Assembly: GCF_001613385.1 (NCBI RefSeq)
Contig: NZ_BDCG01000023.1
Location: 62,001 to 126,000, forward strand
Reading direction: 5' to 3'
DNA: 64,000 nucleotides
DNA from: Nocardia flavorosea NBRC 108225
GTDB lineage: Bacteria > Actinomycetota > Actinomycetes > Mycobacteriales > Mycobacteriaceae
In this document: positions 8,143 through 18,206 of the stretch, piece after piece
Numbering within the stretch: the first letter of the stretch is position 1
How the letters are laid out: the number at the start of each line of letters is the position of its first letter
Notes under the pieces: model-generated
Database searches by the model: none
What the model was told of the DNA's origin: nothing
The model's input: only the letters and a program-made list of their open reading frames with translations
Made by a program: the position numbers and the translations under genes

Positions 8143-9627
8143 ATGGTCACCGTCGACCGTGCCGCCACGCGAGCGTCGCGGGCGCGCACCGATACCGAGA
8201 ATTCGGCGCTCATCGAAATCCCGCGGCGCCGCGCACTCGACCGGCTGCTGTTGCAGGTCCCCGAGCGGCCGCGAACCCTGGCCAGCCCGCCGGACCGGCA
8301 CCATACCGTCGCGGTACGCGGCGACGGGGGCCTACCCTATCTGGGGCGCACCTTCCATTACATGCGCTGGGGTCCGGCCGAGATGCTGGATCGGTACCGC
8401 CGGTTCGGCCCGGTCACCCTCAACAGTTCGATGGGTATGGACCGGGTGTTCGCCGCGGGGCCGGACGCGCTCGACGAAGTGGTCGGCCGGCGACGCCGCG
8501 ATTTCGGGCAGGGCTGGGACTATTTCATCGGCCCGTTCTTCCGGCGCGGTCTGCTACTGCTCGAATTCGACGAGCATATGTTCCACCGGCGCATCATGCA
8601 GCAGGCATTCACCCGGGAGCGCCTGGAGGCGCATCTGGCCGAACTGACGCCGGCCGTCCGGTCGGCCATCGGCCGCTGGGTGCCCGAGGGCGCGGGGGCG
8701 AGCCGGACCGTACAGCTGTTTCCCGCCATCAAAGAACTGGCGCTGGATATCGCCGGCGAAACGTTCATGGCGCTCGAGGTGGGCGAAGAGCGCAGGAAAC
8801 TGACCGACGCGTTCGTGGCCTGTACGCATGCCGGGCTGGCACTGGTCCGGCACAATGTGCCCGGCGGCAAATGGCGGGCCGGGTTACGCGGCCGCAAGGT
8901 GCTCGAGGAGTACTTCCGCGGGATGCTGCCGCAGAAGCGGCGCAGCGATGCCCCGGACTTCTTCTCCGGTCTATGCCACGCACGCGCCGAGGACGGTTCG
9001 GTCTTCAGCGACGACGATGTGGTGAACCATATGATCTTCCTGATCATGGCCGCGCACGACACCACGACCACCACCGCCACCGCGGTTGCCTACTACCTGG
9101 GCAAACACCCGCAGTGGCAGCAGAAGGTGCGCGACGAGGTCCTGGCGCTGGATCTGACGAACGATTCGCCGGCCATCGCCGATCTGGACAGCCTGCGCAC
9201 TCTGGACCTGGTGGTGAAGGAAAGCCTGCGGCTGATGCCTCCGGTGCCCGGAATGGTGCGGCGCGCGGTCCGCGATACCGAGATCTGCGGGCACTACATT
9301 CCCGCCGGAACCCCCGTCGACCTCGGCTATCAGGTCAACCATCTGCTCACCGAATTGTGGACCGATCCAGAGGTTTTCGATCCGCTGCGGTTCTCCGACG
9401 AGCGCCGGGAGGACAAATCCCATCGGCTCGCCTGGATGCCGTTCGGTGCGGGTTCGCATAAGTGCATCGGTATGCATTTCGGCACGTTCGAGGTGAAGAC
9501 GATCATCTCCGCCCTGGTCCGCGACTACGCGTGGAGCTTCCCGGAGAACTATCGCATGCCCTGGGGTTTCACCACGATCCCGTTCCCGCGCGACGACGCC
9601 CCGATGCGGTTGCGGCGTCTCACCTGA
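8143..9627 (+). CDS. Cytochrome P450
   Basis: A 494-residue soluble bacterial P450. The I-helix oxygen-binding motif AAHDTT is at 303-308, the K-helix E-x-x-R at E360-R363, and the haem-ligand loop FGAGSHKCIG has Cys441 as thiolate ligand. It has an ~60-residue N-terminal extension, longer than the usual ~400-residue class I enzymes. AGGAGG lies 8 bases before the ATG. No ferredoxin or reductase gene is adjacent, so it relies on redox partners encoded elsewhere. The substrate cannot be inferred from context. Confidence 0.95.
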   Translation: MVTVDRAATRASRARTDTENSALIEIPRRRALDRLLLQVPERPRTLASPPDRHHTVAVRGDGGLPYLGRTFHYMRWGPAEMLDRYRRFGPVTLNSSMGMDRVFAAGPDALDEVVGRRRRDFGQGWDYFIGPFFRRGLLLLEFDEHMFHRRIMQQAFTRERLEAHLAELTPAVRSAIGRWVPEGAGASRTVQLFPAIKELALDIAGETFMALEVGEERRKLTDAFVACTHAGLALVRHNVPGGKWRAGLRGRKVLEEYFRGMLPQKRRSDAPDFFSGLCHARAEDGSVFSDDDVVNHMIFLIMAAHDTTTTTATAVAYYLGKHPQWQQKVRDEVLALDLTNDSPAIADLDSLRTLDLVVKESLRLMPPVPGMVRRAVRDTEICGHYIPAGTPVDLGYQVNHLLTELWTDPEVFDPLRFSDERREDKSHRLAWMPFGAGSHKCIGMHFGTFEVKTIISALVRDYAWSFPENYRMPWGFTTIPFPRDDAPMRLRRLT

Positions 9628-9633
9628 GACACC

Positions 9634-9689
9634 GGGGGCGCCCGGCGCCGGCTCCCCGTTTTCGTCAGGGACCGGTGCCGGGCGCTCCC
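9634..9689. terminator. Bidirectional terminator between P450 and beta-lactamase-like genes
   Basis: Two 18-bp arms, 9634-9651 and 9672-9689, are complementary at 16 of 18 positions and very GC-rich, with a 20-base loop containing CGTTTTCGT. It lies between two convergent stop codons, fitting a shared intrinsic-like hairpin without a strong T-tract. Confidence 0.55.
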
Positions 9690-9711
9690 GGATACGGTTC
9701 GGGCCGATGGT

Positions 9712-10590
9712 TCAGCGGCCGGACAGCAAGTATTCGGCGACCGTGGTATCGGTTTCGGCGCCGACCTGGTAGCCGCCTTCACCGTTCATCGCCGTCATGA
9801 TGGCCAGGGTGTAGCGCTCACCCGGCCCGGCGAAACCGACCGAGTTCACCACCCAGCCGCCCTGCTCCTCGGACCAGCCGTTCTTCAGGCCTGGCCGCAT
9901 TGCGGAGCCGGCGCCCCAGACACCCCAGTGCTGATTGGAATCGACGCGGCGCATGAGGTCCAGCAGGTAGGCGCGGTCGTCGGGATGCATCCGGTCCAGC
10001 ACATTGGACATGAGCCGGTCGAGATCGGCCGCGGTGGTCTTCTGGAATGCCCAGTGCGGCCCGGGATTGGGCGAGGGCTGCGGCGCCAGGCTGGTCATCC
10101 CGTTGGCGCGGAAGGCATTGTTGAAAGCCATCCGGTCCAGGCCCGCGTACTTGTTCCAGAGGATATCGGTGGCCTGGTCATTGGAGGTCGACATCATCTG
10201 CTCGATGAGCCCCCGATCCTCCGGCGGCAGGGTGATGGCGCCGACACGGGCCCGGTTGAGCAGATCCTGCGCGATGGCAAGTTTGATCGTCGACGCGGTC
10301 CACACCATATCTTCGGCGTGCGGGCTGGCGTAGACCGCGCCGGTGTCCCGATCGCGGATCACATAACCGGTGACACCCGGTCGCGATTCGAGATACGAGT
10401 TGACGGTTTCGATACGGCCGGCGAGATCGCAGTCGAAACCGTGCGCGCAACCCTGGGTGTGCGCGAGCGGAACGGCATCGGCCGCGGGCGGGCCCGCGGG
10501 CACACCGGCGAACATGATCGCGGCGGCGGCCAGGACTGTGGCGGGTGCGGCCATACGGGGCGCAGCACCGGTGAGCAGGGGGTAACGCAC
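9712..10590 (-). CDS. Class A beta-lactamase-like serine hydrolase, exported
   Basis: A 292-residue exported protein of the penicillin-binding/class A beta-lactamase fold. After a hydrophobic signal region ending about AAD-AVP comes the catalytic S-x-x-K motif as STIK (about residues 100-103), then SND (about 136-138), the S-D-N equivalent. The usual KTG is replaced by KNGWS, so true lactamase activity is doubtful; actinobacterial LppW-like proteins are similar. Two Cys (CAHGFDC) near the mature N-terminus may form a disulphide. I prefer GTG at 10588-10590, with AAGG about 10 bases upstream; GTG at 10606 adds six residues. Confidence 0.8.
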   Translation of the reverse strand: MRYPLLTGAAPRMAAPATVLAAAAIMFAGVPAGPPAADAVPLAHTQGCAHGFDCDLAGRIETVNSYLESRPGVTGYVIRDRDTGAVYASPHAEDMVWTASTIKLAIAQDLLNRARVGAITLPPEDRGLIEQMMSTSNDQATDILWNKYAGLDRMAFNNAFRANGMTSLAPQPSPNPGPHWAFQKTTAADLDRLMSNVLDRMHPDDRAYLLDLMRRVDSNQHWGVWGAGSAMRPGLKNGWSEEQGGWVVNSVGFAGPGERYTLAIMTAMNGEGGYQVGAETDTTVAEYLLSGR

Positions 10591-10642
10591 GAGGGAACAC
10601 CTTGTCACATCGGCGCTCGGCGCGCACGTTTTCCGTGATCCG

Positions 10643-10855
10643 CTAGTGGACCCGGGCCGTTGCCTTCAGATCGGCCACCGGGCGGCCGTTGAGGCGGTAG
10701 CAGTGCTCGAATGCCTCGGTGTGCTGATCACGGGGCCACGAATGCAGAACGACGGTCCGCCCGTAATGCCGGGAGTTGACCAGCTCCCACCGGTCCCCGG
10801 AGCGGCGGACGGTGAATCCGTCTCTCGGTATCAGGGGAACAACCAGCGCTTTCAT
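10643..10855 (-). CDS. Small hypothetical protein
   Basis: A 70-residue frame with ATG, a distant AAAGG 13 bases upstream, and a compositionally normal, soluble sequence (VVPLIPRDGFTVRRSGDRWELVNSRHYGRTVVLHSWPRD). I do not recognise a family. It lies 53 bases from the lactamase-like gene on the same strand and upstream of it, so the two could be co-transcribed. Confidence 0.45.
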   Translation of the reverse strand: MKALVVPLIPRDGFTVRRSGDRWELVNSRHYGRTVVLHSWPRDQHTEAFEHCYRLNGRPVADLKATARVH

Positions 10856-11182
10856 CGACGCGAACCAGCCTTTCGTGCGGTAACCCGTTCCTCCCGGGGT
10901 TGCACTGTGACACAGCGCCTCCGCCGGATCCCGGCCATCCGGCCGCGTGTCGGTGACTCATGTGCGCTAAATCACTGTGCGGAACGACTGAATATCGGGT
11001 AGAAGCGTTCAGCGCTAGGGACATTCGGGTGATGACCACCTGTCCGGGGGTTGTCCTACGCCGTCGTGGGGGGTGACCCGGCGCTGTCGGTGGCGGGGCG
11101 TATAAACGGGTGGACGAGAGAGCTGCCCGAGCTGTGCAGATGCGGGCGGATACCGGCGATCGGACCGAGCGGAAGGGCGGAG
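10856..11182. other. Divergent intergenic region upstream of recC
   Basis: About 330 bases between the small hypothetical gene and recC. No conserved gene is visible. It must carry the recCBD promoter; I could not assign -35/-10 elements with confidence. Confidence 0.4.
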
Positions 11183-14100
11183 ATGGCGCTGCACATCCAC
11201 CGTGCCGAACGCGCGGATGCGCTCGCCGGCGCGCTCGCGGCGGTCCTCGCCGATCCGCTACCGGATCCGTTCGCCACGGAAGTGGTCGCGGTACCCGCCA
11301 AAGGTGTGGAGCGCTGGCTGGCGCAACAACTCTCGGGTGTGCTGGGGGCGGCGCCCGGTACCGGCGACGGGATCGCGGCCAATATTCGCTTCCCGGCCCC
11401 GGCCGTGCTGGTGGAGGAGGTGCTGGCCCAGGTCACCGGCGTCGCCGCGCAGGCGGATCCATGGGCCCACGACCGGGTGGTCTGGACGCTGCTGCGGGTG
11501 ATCGACGAGGCGGTGCACGAACCGTGGTGCGTGGTACTGGCGCACCATCTCGGGCTGGAACCGGCCGGTACTGCCGAAGCCGCACCCGCTTCCGGGCCGG
11601 CCGCCGCGGAGCACCGGCTCGGGCGGCGGTATGCCACGGCGGCGCGGCTGGCCACGCTGTTCGACGGGTATGCGATCCAGCGTCCCCACCTGATCACCGA
11701 ATGGGCGGACGGCGCCGATACCGACGGTACCGGGCGGCCGCTCCCGGACGATCTGGTCTGGCAACCCGCCCTGTGGCGCCGGTTGCGCGCGGCCGTCGGC
11801 GCCCCCGGCCCGGCGGAGCGGCTGCACACCGCGTGTGCACGCCTGCGGGCGGAACCGCGCGCTGTCACCCTGCCCGATCGCCTATCGCTCTTCGGAGCGA
11901 CGAGGCTGCCCGCGGGACACCTGGCGGTACTCACCGCCCTGGCCGAACATCGCGACCTACATCTGTGGCTGACGCATCCGAGTCCGGCTCTGTGGAACGC
12001 GCTGGACCGGCGCCGCCGGGCTCCGGGCCGGCCGGTCGACTCCGGGATCGTCGCGGCCGCCGCACCGTTCGCCGGGGTCTCGGAGGTGGCGAACTCGGCG
12101 CCGCGTTCGCGCTCAGCGCCCGGCGCGGGTCCAGCGGTGGTCCGGGCGCCGGGATCGGTCTCCGGCACCGACCCGCTGCTTTCTGTGGAAAGCGCACGGG
12201 TGGAGGATGTTTCGGCCCGTTCGGTGCGGCATCCACTGCTGGCGGGGCTGAGTCGCGATATCCGGGAACTACAACTGCGGTTGCCGCCTGCGGGCACCGA
12301 TACCCACCATCCGGCGGTGCCGGGCCCCGTGCCCGCCGAGGCGAGTGCGTCGGATCAGCCTGTCGGCGAAAAGGCCGTGGCCGCCGCCGGTTCTGTCGAC
12401 GACCGATACGGCCCGAAGCCGCCGGCGACCCTGCTGGAGGCGCTCCAGGCACATATCCGTGACGACGACTGGCCGCCTGTCGCCGGTCGGCACACCGGCG
12501 ACCGCAGCGTGCAGATCCACGCCTGTCACGGTCCCGTGCGGCAGGTGGAGGTTCTGCGGGAATGCCTGCTCGGACTGTTCGCCGCCGACCCCACCCTGGA
12601 ACCGCGCGATGTCGTGATCATGTGTCCGGAGGTCGAATCCTTCGCCCCTCTGGTGCGGGCGTCGTTCGGTCAACCCGCACCGGCCGGTATCGAGGCATCG
12701 GATGTTGTGGCGCACCCCGGGCACCGGTTACGGGTACGTCTCGCCGACCGTGGGCGTGGCGCGACCAATCCGCTACTGGCTGTGGTGGCGCAACTGCTGG
12801 AGCTGGCGCGGGGGCGGGTCACCGTCACCGAGGTCCTGGATCTGGCCGCCTGCGAACCCGTACGCCGGGCATGCGCATTCGACGACGACGATATCGAGCG
12901 GATGCGGGAGTGGGCCGTCGAGGCAGGCGCCCGGTGGGGGATCGGCCGCCGGCAGCGGCATGCGTTCGGCCTCGGCGAATTCGAACAGAACACCCTCAAC
13001 GCCGCGCTGGACCGGATCCTGCTGGGTGTCACCGCCGACGAGAGTTCACAGGACTGGCTGGACCGGGTCCTCCCGCTCGATGATGTGGACAGCAACGATA
13101 TCGACCTGGCGGGCCGGTTCGCCGAATACATCGATCGCCTCGCCTCGATCCTGCGCGACCTCCAGGGGCCCGCACCGGCCGCGGAATGGTCGGCGATCCT
13201 GGGTCGCGCCCTCGACCTGCTCACCGATGTCGCCCCGTCACAGGAGTGGGTACGTACCGAGGCGCGGCGGGAACTGGCGGCCGCGACGGCCTTCGCCGCG
13301 GATACCGTACTGCGGCTCGCCGATATCACCGAACTGCTGCAGAGCCGCCTGGCCGCCGCCCCGACCCGGGCTAATTTCCGCACGGGCGAGCTGACGGTTT
13401 GCACCATGACCCCGATGCGCTCGGTGCCGCACCGGGTGGTGGTGTTGCTCGGCGTGGACGACGAGGTATTTCCGCGTGGCCCCGGCCTCGACGGTGACGA
13501 TATTCCCGCGCGCGATCCCCTGCTGGGGGAACGGGATCCGCGGTCGGAGGATCGGCAGTTGCTGCTGGATGCGATCATGGCCGCCCGCGACACCCTGGTG
13601 GTGTTGCATACCGGTGCCGACCCGGTGACGGGTGCCTACCGTCCGCCCGCCGTACCCGTTGCGGAGCTACTCGATACCGTGCGAGCACATATCGGACCGG
13701 AGGGTATGCCCACGGTCCTCACCCGCCACCCCCTGCAACCACACGACCGGCGCAATTTTGCCGCCGCGGCGCCGTTCTCCTTCGACACCGCTGCCTATGC
13801 GGGCGCACAGGCGACGGTGCGTACCGTGGAACCCGCCGCCGGCCCTTTCACCCGGATCCTGCCCGCGGCGGAGACCACCGAGATCGGTTTGGCCGAGTTG
13901 ATCGCCTTCCTGGAACATCCGGTGCGCGGATTCCTGTGGCAGCGGCTGGGTGTGCGGATCCCCGACCAGGAAGAGGAGATCACCGATCGGCTGCCGATCG
14001 AATTCGGCGGCCTCGACACCTGGGCGCTCGGCGAGCGGATGCTGACCGCGCGGCTGGCCGGAGCCGATCCCGCAGAGCTGCGGGCGGCGGAATGGCGGCG

Positions 14101-14812
14101 CGGCACCTTGCCGCCGGCCGAACTGGGACGTGCAGTACTCGACCAGGTGGAACGTACGGTCGATACGCTGTTCCGTGCCGCCGCACCGGACTATGCGCAA
14201 CCGCCCCGCGATATCGATATCGCCGTCGATCTCGGCGGCGGCCGGCGGCTGACGGGCACGGTCGCCGAGGTGCGCGGTGATCTGCTGGTGCGTAGCACGT
14301 ACTCCAGGGTCGCGCCGAAACATCGGTTGGCGGCCTGGGTTTCGGTGCTCGCGCTGGCGGCGACCGAGGAGCGGTCGTGGCGGGCCGCGGTGACCGGGCG
14401 TGGCCGGTTCCCGACGCCCGCCTGGCGCGCCGAACTCACTGCGCCCGCCGCGGACGAGGCGAGTGGTCTGCTGCGGACATTGGTCGCACTACGCGATGCG
14501 GGCCTGGCCGAACCCCTGCCGATCCCGACCGCTACCACCGCCGCCTACGCCGAGGCACGGTTCCGGCGCCTCCCGCCGGAGGAAGCCATGGTCGCGGCCG
14601 ATCGCGAATTCGGCGGCGGGGACAAGAAACGTGATTTCGCCGAACACACCGACCGGAATGTGCGCTACGTATGGGGTCCGGCGCCGGATCTGAGCCGGCT
14701 CACCGCCGCCGCGGCGCCCGACGGTGAGCCCGTGGAAAGTACGCGGTTCGGATCCATCGCCCGCCGCCTCTGGGTGCCTCTGTTGCGGGCCGAACAGCAA
14801 GGGGCGCCATGA
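11183..14812 (+). CDS. recC: RecBCD exodeoxyribonuclease V, RecC (gamma) subunit
   Basis: A 1209-residue RecC, the scaffold subunit of the RecBCD helicase-nuclease that recognises Chi and splits the DNA strands. It starts MALHIHRAERADALAGALAAVLADPL and has PFATEVVAVPAKGVERWLAQQLS, the conserved RecC N-terminus. A degenerate helicase core (VQIHACHGPVRQVEVLRECLLGLFA, MTPMRSVPHRVVVLLGVDDEVFPR) lacks an intact Walker A. GGAAGGG precedes the ATG at 11183; upstream frame is not protein-like. In the operon recC-recB-recD, a 13-codon frame bridges it to recB. Confidence 0.93.
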   Translation: MALHIHRAERADALAGALAAVLADPLPDPFATEVVAVPAKGVERWLAQQLSGVLGAAPGTGDGIAANIRFPAPAVLVEEVLAQVTGVAAQADPWAHDRVVWTLLRVIDEAVHEPWCVVLAHHLGLEPAGTAEAAPASGPAAAEHRLGRRYATAARLATLFDGYAIQRPHLITEWADGADTDGTGRPLPDDLVWQPALWRRLRAAVGAPGPAERLHTACARLRAEPRAVTLPDRLSLFGATRLPAGHLAVLTALAEHRDLHLWLTHPSPALWNALDRRRRAPGRPVDSGIVAAAAPFAGVSEVANSAPRSRSAPGAGPAVVRAPGSVSGTDPLLSVESARVEDVSARSVRHPLLAGLSRDIRELQLRLPPAGTDTHHPAVPGPVPAEASASDQPVGEKAVAAAGSVDDRYGPKPPATLLEALQAHIRDDDWPPVAGRHTGDRSVQIHACHGPVRQVEVLRECLLGLFAADPTLEPRDVVIMCPEVESFAPLVRASFGQPAPAGIEASDVVAHPGHRLRVRLADRGRGATNPLLAVVAQLLELARGRVTVTEVLDLAACEPVRRACAFDDDDIERMREWAVEAGARWGIGRRQRHAFGLGEFEQNTLNAALDRILLGVTADESSQDWLDRVLPLDDVDSNDIDLAGRFAEYIDRLASILRDLQGPAPAAEWSAILGRALDLLTDVAPSQEWVRTEARRELAAATAFAADTVLRLADITELLQSRLAAAPTRANFRTGELTVCTMTPMRSVPHRVVVLLGVDDEVFPRGPGLDGDDIPARDPLLGERDPRSEDRQLLLDAIMAARDTLVVLHTGADPVTGAYRPPAVPVAELLDTVRAHIGPEGMPTVLTRHPLQPHDRRNFAAAAPFSFDTAAYAGAQATVRTVEPAAGPFTRILPAAETTEIGLAELIAFLEHPVRGFLWQRLGVRIPDQEEEITDRLPIEFGGLDTWALGERMLTARLAGADPAELRAAEWRRGTLPPAELGRAVLDQVERTVDTLFRAAAPDYAQPPRDIDIAVDLGGGRRLTGTVAEVRGDLLVRSTYSRVAPKHRLAAWVSVLALAATEERSWRAAVTGRGRFPTPAWRAELTAPAADEASGLLRTLVALRDAGLAEPLPIPTATTAAYAEARFRRLPPEEAMVAADREFGGGDKKRDFAEHTDRNVRYVWGPAPDLSRLTAAAAPDGEPVESTRFGSIARRLWVPLLRAEQQGAP

Positions 14813-14850
14813 AAATTACGCGCAGCGGATACGTCAGGCGGATCCTATGA
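14809..14850 (+). CDS. 13-codon coupling mini-ORF between recC and recB
   Basis: An ATG at 14809 overlaps the recC stop (ATGA). It reads 13 codons and stops with TGA at 14848-14850, overlapping the recB start ATG at 14847 (ATGA again). It therefore closes the 34-base gap with start-stop overlaps on both sides, a layout expected of a translational coupling device. The encoded peptide (MKITRSGYVRRIL) probably has no function of its own. Confidence 0.45.
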   Translation: MKITRSGYVRRIL

Positions 14851-17800
14851 CAGCCACCGCCACCACGCCATCCGCGGCCGGTGACACCTTCGCGCTCTGC
14901 GATGCGCTGCCGGGCGGCACCACTGTGCTGGAGGCCAGTGCGGGCACCGGGAAAACATATGCGATCGTCGGCCTGGCGGTCCGCTATGTCGCCGAGGCGG
15001 CGATCCCGATATCACGGCTACTGCTGGTGACCTTCAGCCGCGCAGCCACCCAGGAACTGCGGGAACGGACGCGTGACCGGTTCGTGGCCGTCGCCGCGGC
15101 GCTGGCCGATCCGGTGGCCGCACGTACAGCGGCCGATGAGTTGGTGCGGCATCTGGCGACCGCCGAACCCGGCGAGGTGGCGGCCCGCCGGGCCCGGTTG
15201 CGCACTGCACTCTCCGATTTCGATGCCGGGGTGATCGCCACCACGCACAGTTTCTGCCGGCGCATGCTGGCCGAACTCGGTGTCGCCGGTGATCTCGACC
15301 CCGGTGTGCGGCTGGTGGAGGAGGCCGACGACCTCACCCGCGCGGTGATCGACGACCTGTATCTGAGCCGTTATGCGCGCACGCCCGCGCCGTTCACGAT
15401 CAAACAGGCCCACCGGTTCGCGCTCGCCGCGGTGCGGGACCGGCAGGCGGTTCTCGCGCCGGACACCGATGATGTGTCGGCGCAGCGGGTTGCTTTCGCC
15501 GAGGCGGTCCGTGCGGAGACCGAACGACGCAAAAGGCTTTCGAGCGTCCGGGATTTCGATGACCTGCTGGTTCTGCTACGCGATATCCTCGCCGACCCGG
15601 TACGCGGTCCCGGCGCGTGCCGCCGCATTCGCGACCGGTATCCGGTGGTGCTGGTGGACGAGTTCCAGGACACCGACCCGCTGCAATGGGAGATCCTGTA
15701 CCACGCATTCCACGGTCACAACACGCTGGTGCTGGTGGGTGATCCCAAACAGGCGATCTATGCGTTCCGCGGCGCCGAAGTGCTCAGCTATCTCGACGCG
15801 GTGGGATATGCGACCGCCCGGCGCGAACTCGCCACCAACCGCCGCAGCGACGCCGGCCTGCTGCGGGCGCTCGATCACCTGCTCGGCGGGGCCGCGCTCG
15901 GGCACGACGACATCGTGGTGCCCACGGTCAGCGCGACCCAGCCCTGGACCCGATTGCGGGGCCCCGCCGAACTGGTCACGGCGTTGCGGCTGCGGTGTCT
16001 GCCGCGCACCGGAGCCGGGCCTCGGGGTATGTCGGGCTTTCCGAATATTCACCGGCAGCGTGCCCGGGTCGCCGCGGATCTGGCGGGCGATATCGTCGCG
16101 CTGCTGGAGTCGGGCACGATTCTCACCGAGGCGACCGGCCGGCGGCTCGCTGCGCACAACGGCTCCACCGGCGAGGGGCCGGTGGAGGAGGGGCGCCCAC
16201 TGGGGCCCGGCGATATCGCGGTGCTCGTGCGCACCCACACCCAGTTGGAGGTCGTCCGGGAGGCGCTCGAACGCGCGGGAGTGCCTGTCGTACTGACGAG
16301 TGGCAGCAGTGTTTTCGGTACTCCGAGCGCCACCGATTGGCTGTGGGTACTGTCCGCGCTCGAACAGCCGCATCGCGCGGACCGGGTGCGGCTGGCCGCC
16401 CTCACTCCGCTGTTCGGGTACACCAGCACCGAAATGGATACCGGCGGCGCGGATCTGGTGGGGCGGGTCAGTGCCGAACTGCGCGATGCAGCCCGCCTGT
16501 TCGCCCGTGCGGGCTTTGCGGCCGTTTTCGAGGAGCTCGCCGCCGCGACCCGGCTGGTGCCGCGGTTGCTGGCCGTCGAGCACGGTGAGCGCCGGCTGAC
16601 CGATATCCGCCAGCTGGCCCACTTGCTCGACGAGGTCTCGGCGAGCGAGGGTTTCGGGCTCACCGCGTTGACCAGATGGCTCACCGACCGTATCCGTGAA
16701 CCCGGTTCGGGTTCGGTGGCCGGGCGCAGCCGGCGGCTGGACCGTGATCTGGCCGCGGTGCAACTGGCCACCGTGCACGCGAGCAAGGGGCTCGAATTCC
16801 CGATCGTGTACCTGCCGTTCGCCTGGGACAGTTCGGCCGATCCGAAACCGGCGACTCTGCTGATGCACGAGGACGGGGCACGGGTGCTCGATATCGGCGG
16901 TCCGGATGCGCCGGGCTACAACGCCCGCAAGGAGCGCGCGGACAGCGAATCGGCGGGTGAGGAACTGCGGCTGTGCTATGTGGCGCTGACCCGGGCGTGC
17001 TGCCAGGTGGTCGCCTGGTGGGCGCCGTCGTTCGGGACCGCGGTCGCCCCGCTGCACCGGTTGCTGTTCGGCCGGACGCCGGAGTCGGCGCAGCCGAAAC
17101 CACGCGCTCCGGTCGACGAGGACGCGGCGGTGGTGGACCGGATCCGGGCCTGGGCCGCCGGCGCGGCGGAGACCATCTCGGTCACGGCGGCGGACCCGGG
17201 GTCGGAGGTGCCGGTGTTCCACGGGCGTGCCGGCGCTGCCGAGGGCGCACTCGCGGTGGCGCGCTTCGACCGGAAGCTGGACGAGCAGTGGCGGCGGACC
17301 TCCTACTCGGCGCTCACCGCCGCGGCGCACAATAGAGTGCCCGGCACCGAACCGGAGGAGGCCGTGGGCCCGGACGACGAACCGGAAGCCCCGGTGCCGC
17401 CGGCCGAACCCGAGCCGGGTACCGCCTCGCTCATGAATGCACTGCCCTACGGCGCGGAATTCGGCACCCTGGTGCATGCGGTGCTGGAGCGGGTGAGCAC
17501 CGATGCTGCCGACCCGGCCGCCGAGGTGCGTGCCCGCTGCGGCGAAGCGGTGGGCGAGATGCTGTCGGAGGCCGATCCGGACCTGCTGGCGGAGGCGCTG
17601 CTCGCCGTACTGCGCACTCCGATCGGTTTCGGCGCCCTCGCCGATATCCCCGACCGGGACCGATTGTGCGAACTCGAATTCGAACTGCCCCTCGCGGGCG
17701 GGGACACACCCGCCGCGGGATCGGCGACGCTGCACCGGATCGCGGCGCTGGTGCGGACCCGGCTGGGCCCCGGCGATCCCTTCCAAACCTACGCCGACGA

Positions 17801-18206
17801 ACTCGGCGCCCTGGACGACACCCCGTTACGTGGATACCTCACCGGCAGTATCGATGCCGTGCTGCGCACGCCCGACGGCCGGTTCGTCGTGGTCGACTAC
17901 AAGACGAACCGGCTGGGCACCGGCGATCTCACCGTGGCGCACTACACCTGTGACCGGATGGCCGCCGAGATGATCCGGTCGCACTATCCGCTGCAGGCGC
18001 TGCTGTATTCGGTGGCATTGCACCGGTACCTGCGCTGGCGGCTGCCCGGCTACGACCCTGCGGAGCATCTCGGCGGTATCCGCTACCTGTTCGTCCGCGG
18101 CATGATCGGACCGGAGACCCCCGACGGTGCGGGAGTCTTCGATTGGACGCCGCCGCCCGTCCTGATCACCGAGTTGTCCGAGCTGCTCGCCGGAGGTGGG
18201 TCGTGA
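14847..18206 (+). CDS. recB: RecBCD exodeoxyribonuclease V, RecB (beta) subunit
   Basis: A 1119-residue UvrD/Rep-family SF1A 3'-5' helicase fused to a RecB nuclease. Walker A is VLEASAGTGKTYAIVG (about residues 26-41), and Walker B is VLVDEFQDTDPLQWEIL (about 267-283). Motif III/IV follows in LVGDPKQAIYAFRGAE, and the TVHASKGLEFPIVYLPF motif appears later. The C-terminal nuclease carries GRFVVVDYKTNRLG (about 1010-1023), whose Asp and Lys are catalytic. The ATG at 14847 overlaps the preceding mini-ORF stop, and its own stop overlaps the recD GTG. Confidence 0.95.
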   Translation: MTATATTPSAAGDTFALCDALPGGTTVLEASAGTGKTYAIVGLAVRYVAEAAIPISRLLLVTFSRAATQELRERTRDRFVAVAAALADPVAARTAADELVRHLATAEPGEVAARRARLRTALSDFDAGVIATTHSFCRRMLAELGVAGDLDPGVRLVEEADDLTRAVIDDLYLSRYARTPAPFTIKQAHRFALAAVRDRQAVLAPDTDDVSAQRVAFAEAVRAETERRKRLSSVRDFDDLLVLLRDILADPVRGPGACRRIRDRYPVVLVDEFQDTDPLQWEILYHAFHGHNTLVLVGDPKQAIYAFRGAEVLSYLDAVGYATARRELATNRRSDAGLLRALDHLLGGAALGHDDIVVPTVSATQPWTRLRGPAELVTALRLRCLPRTGAGPRGMSGFPNIHRQRARVAADLAGDIVALLESGTILTEATGRRLAAHNGSTGEGPVEEGRPLGPGDIAVLVRTHTQLEVVREALERAGVPVVLTSGSSVFGTPSATDWLWVLSALEQPHRADRVRLAALTPLFGYTSTEMDTGGADLVGRVSAELRDAARLFARAGFAAVFEELAAATRLVPRLLAVEHGERRLTDIRQLAHLLDEVSASEGFGLTALTRWLTDRIREPGSGSVAGRSRRLDRDLAAVQLATVHASKGLEFPIVYLPFAWDSSADPKPATLLMHEDGARVLDIGGPDAPGYNARKERADSESAGEELRLCYVALTRACCQVVAWWAPSFGTAVAPLHRLLFGRTPESAQPKPRAPVDEDAAVVDRIRAWAAGAAETISVTAADPGSEVPVFHGRAGAAEGALAVARFDRKLDEQWRRTSYSALTAAAHNRVPGTEPEEAVGPDDEPEAPVPPAEPEPGTASLMNALPYGAEFGTLVHAVLERVSTDAADPAAEVRARCGEAVGEMLSEADPDLLAEALLAVLRTPIGFGALADIPDRDRLCELEFELPLAGGDTPAAGSATLHRIAALVRTRLGPGDPFQTYADELGALDDTPLRGYLTGSIDAVLRTPDGRFVVVDYKTNRLGTGDLTVAHYTCDRMAAEMIRSHYPLQALLYSVALHRYLRWRLPGYDPAEHLGGIRYLFVRGMIGPETPDGAGVFDWTPPPVLITELSELLAGGGS

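Noticed and set aside
15576..17786. 736-residue minus-strand open frame inside recB
   Set aside because: Antisense shadow of an unmistakable RecB; composition is Arg/His/Gly-rich.
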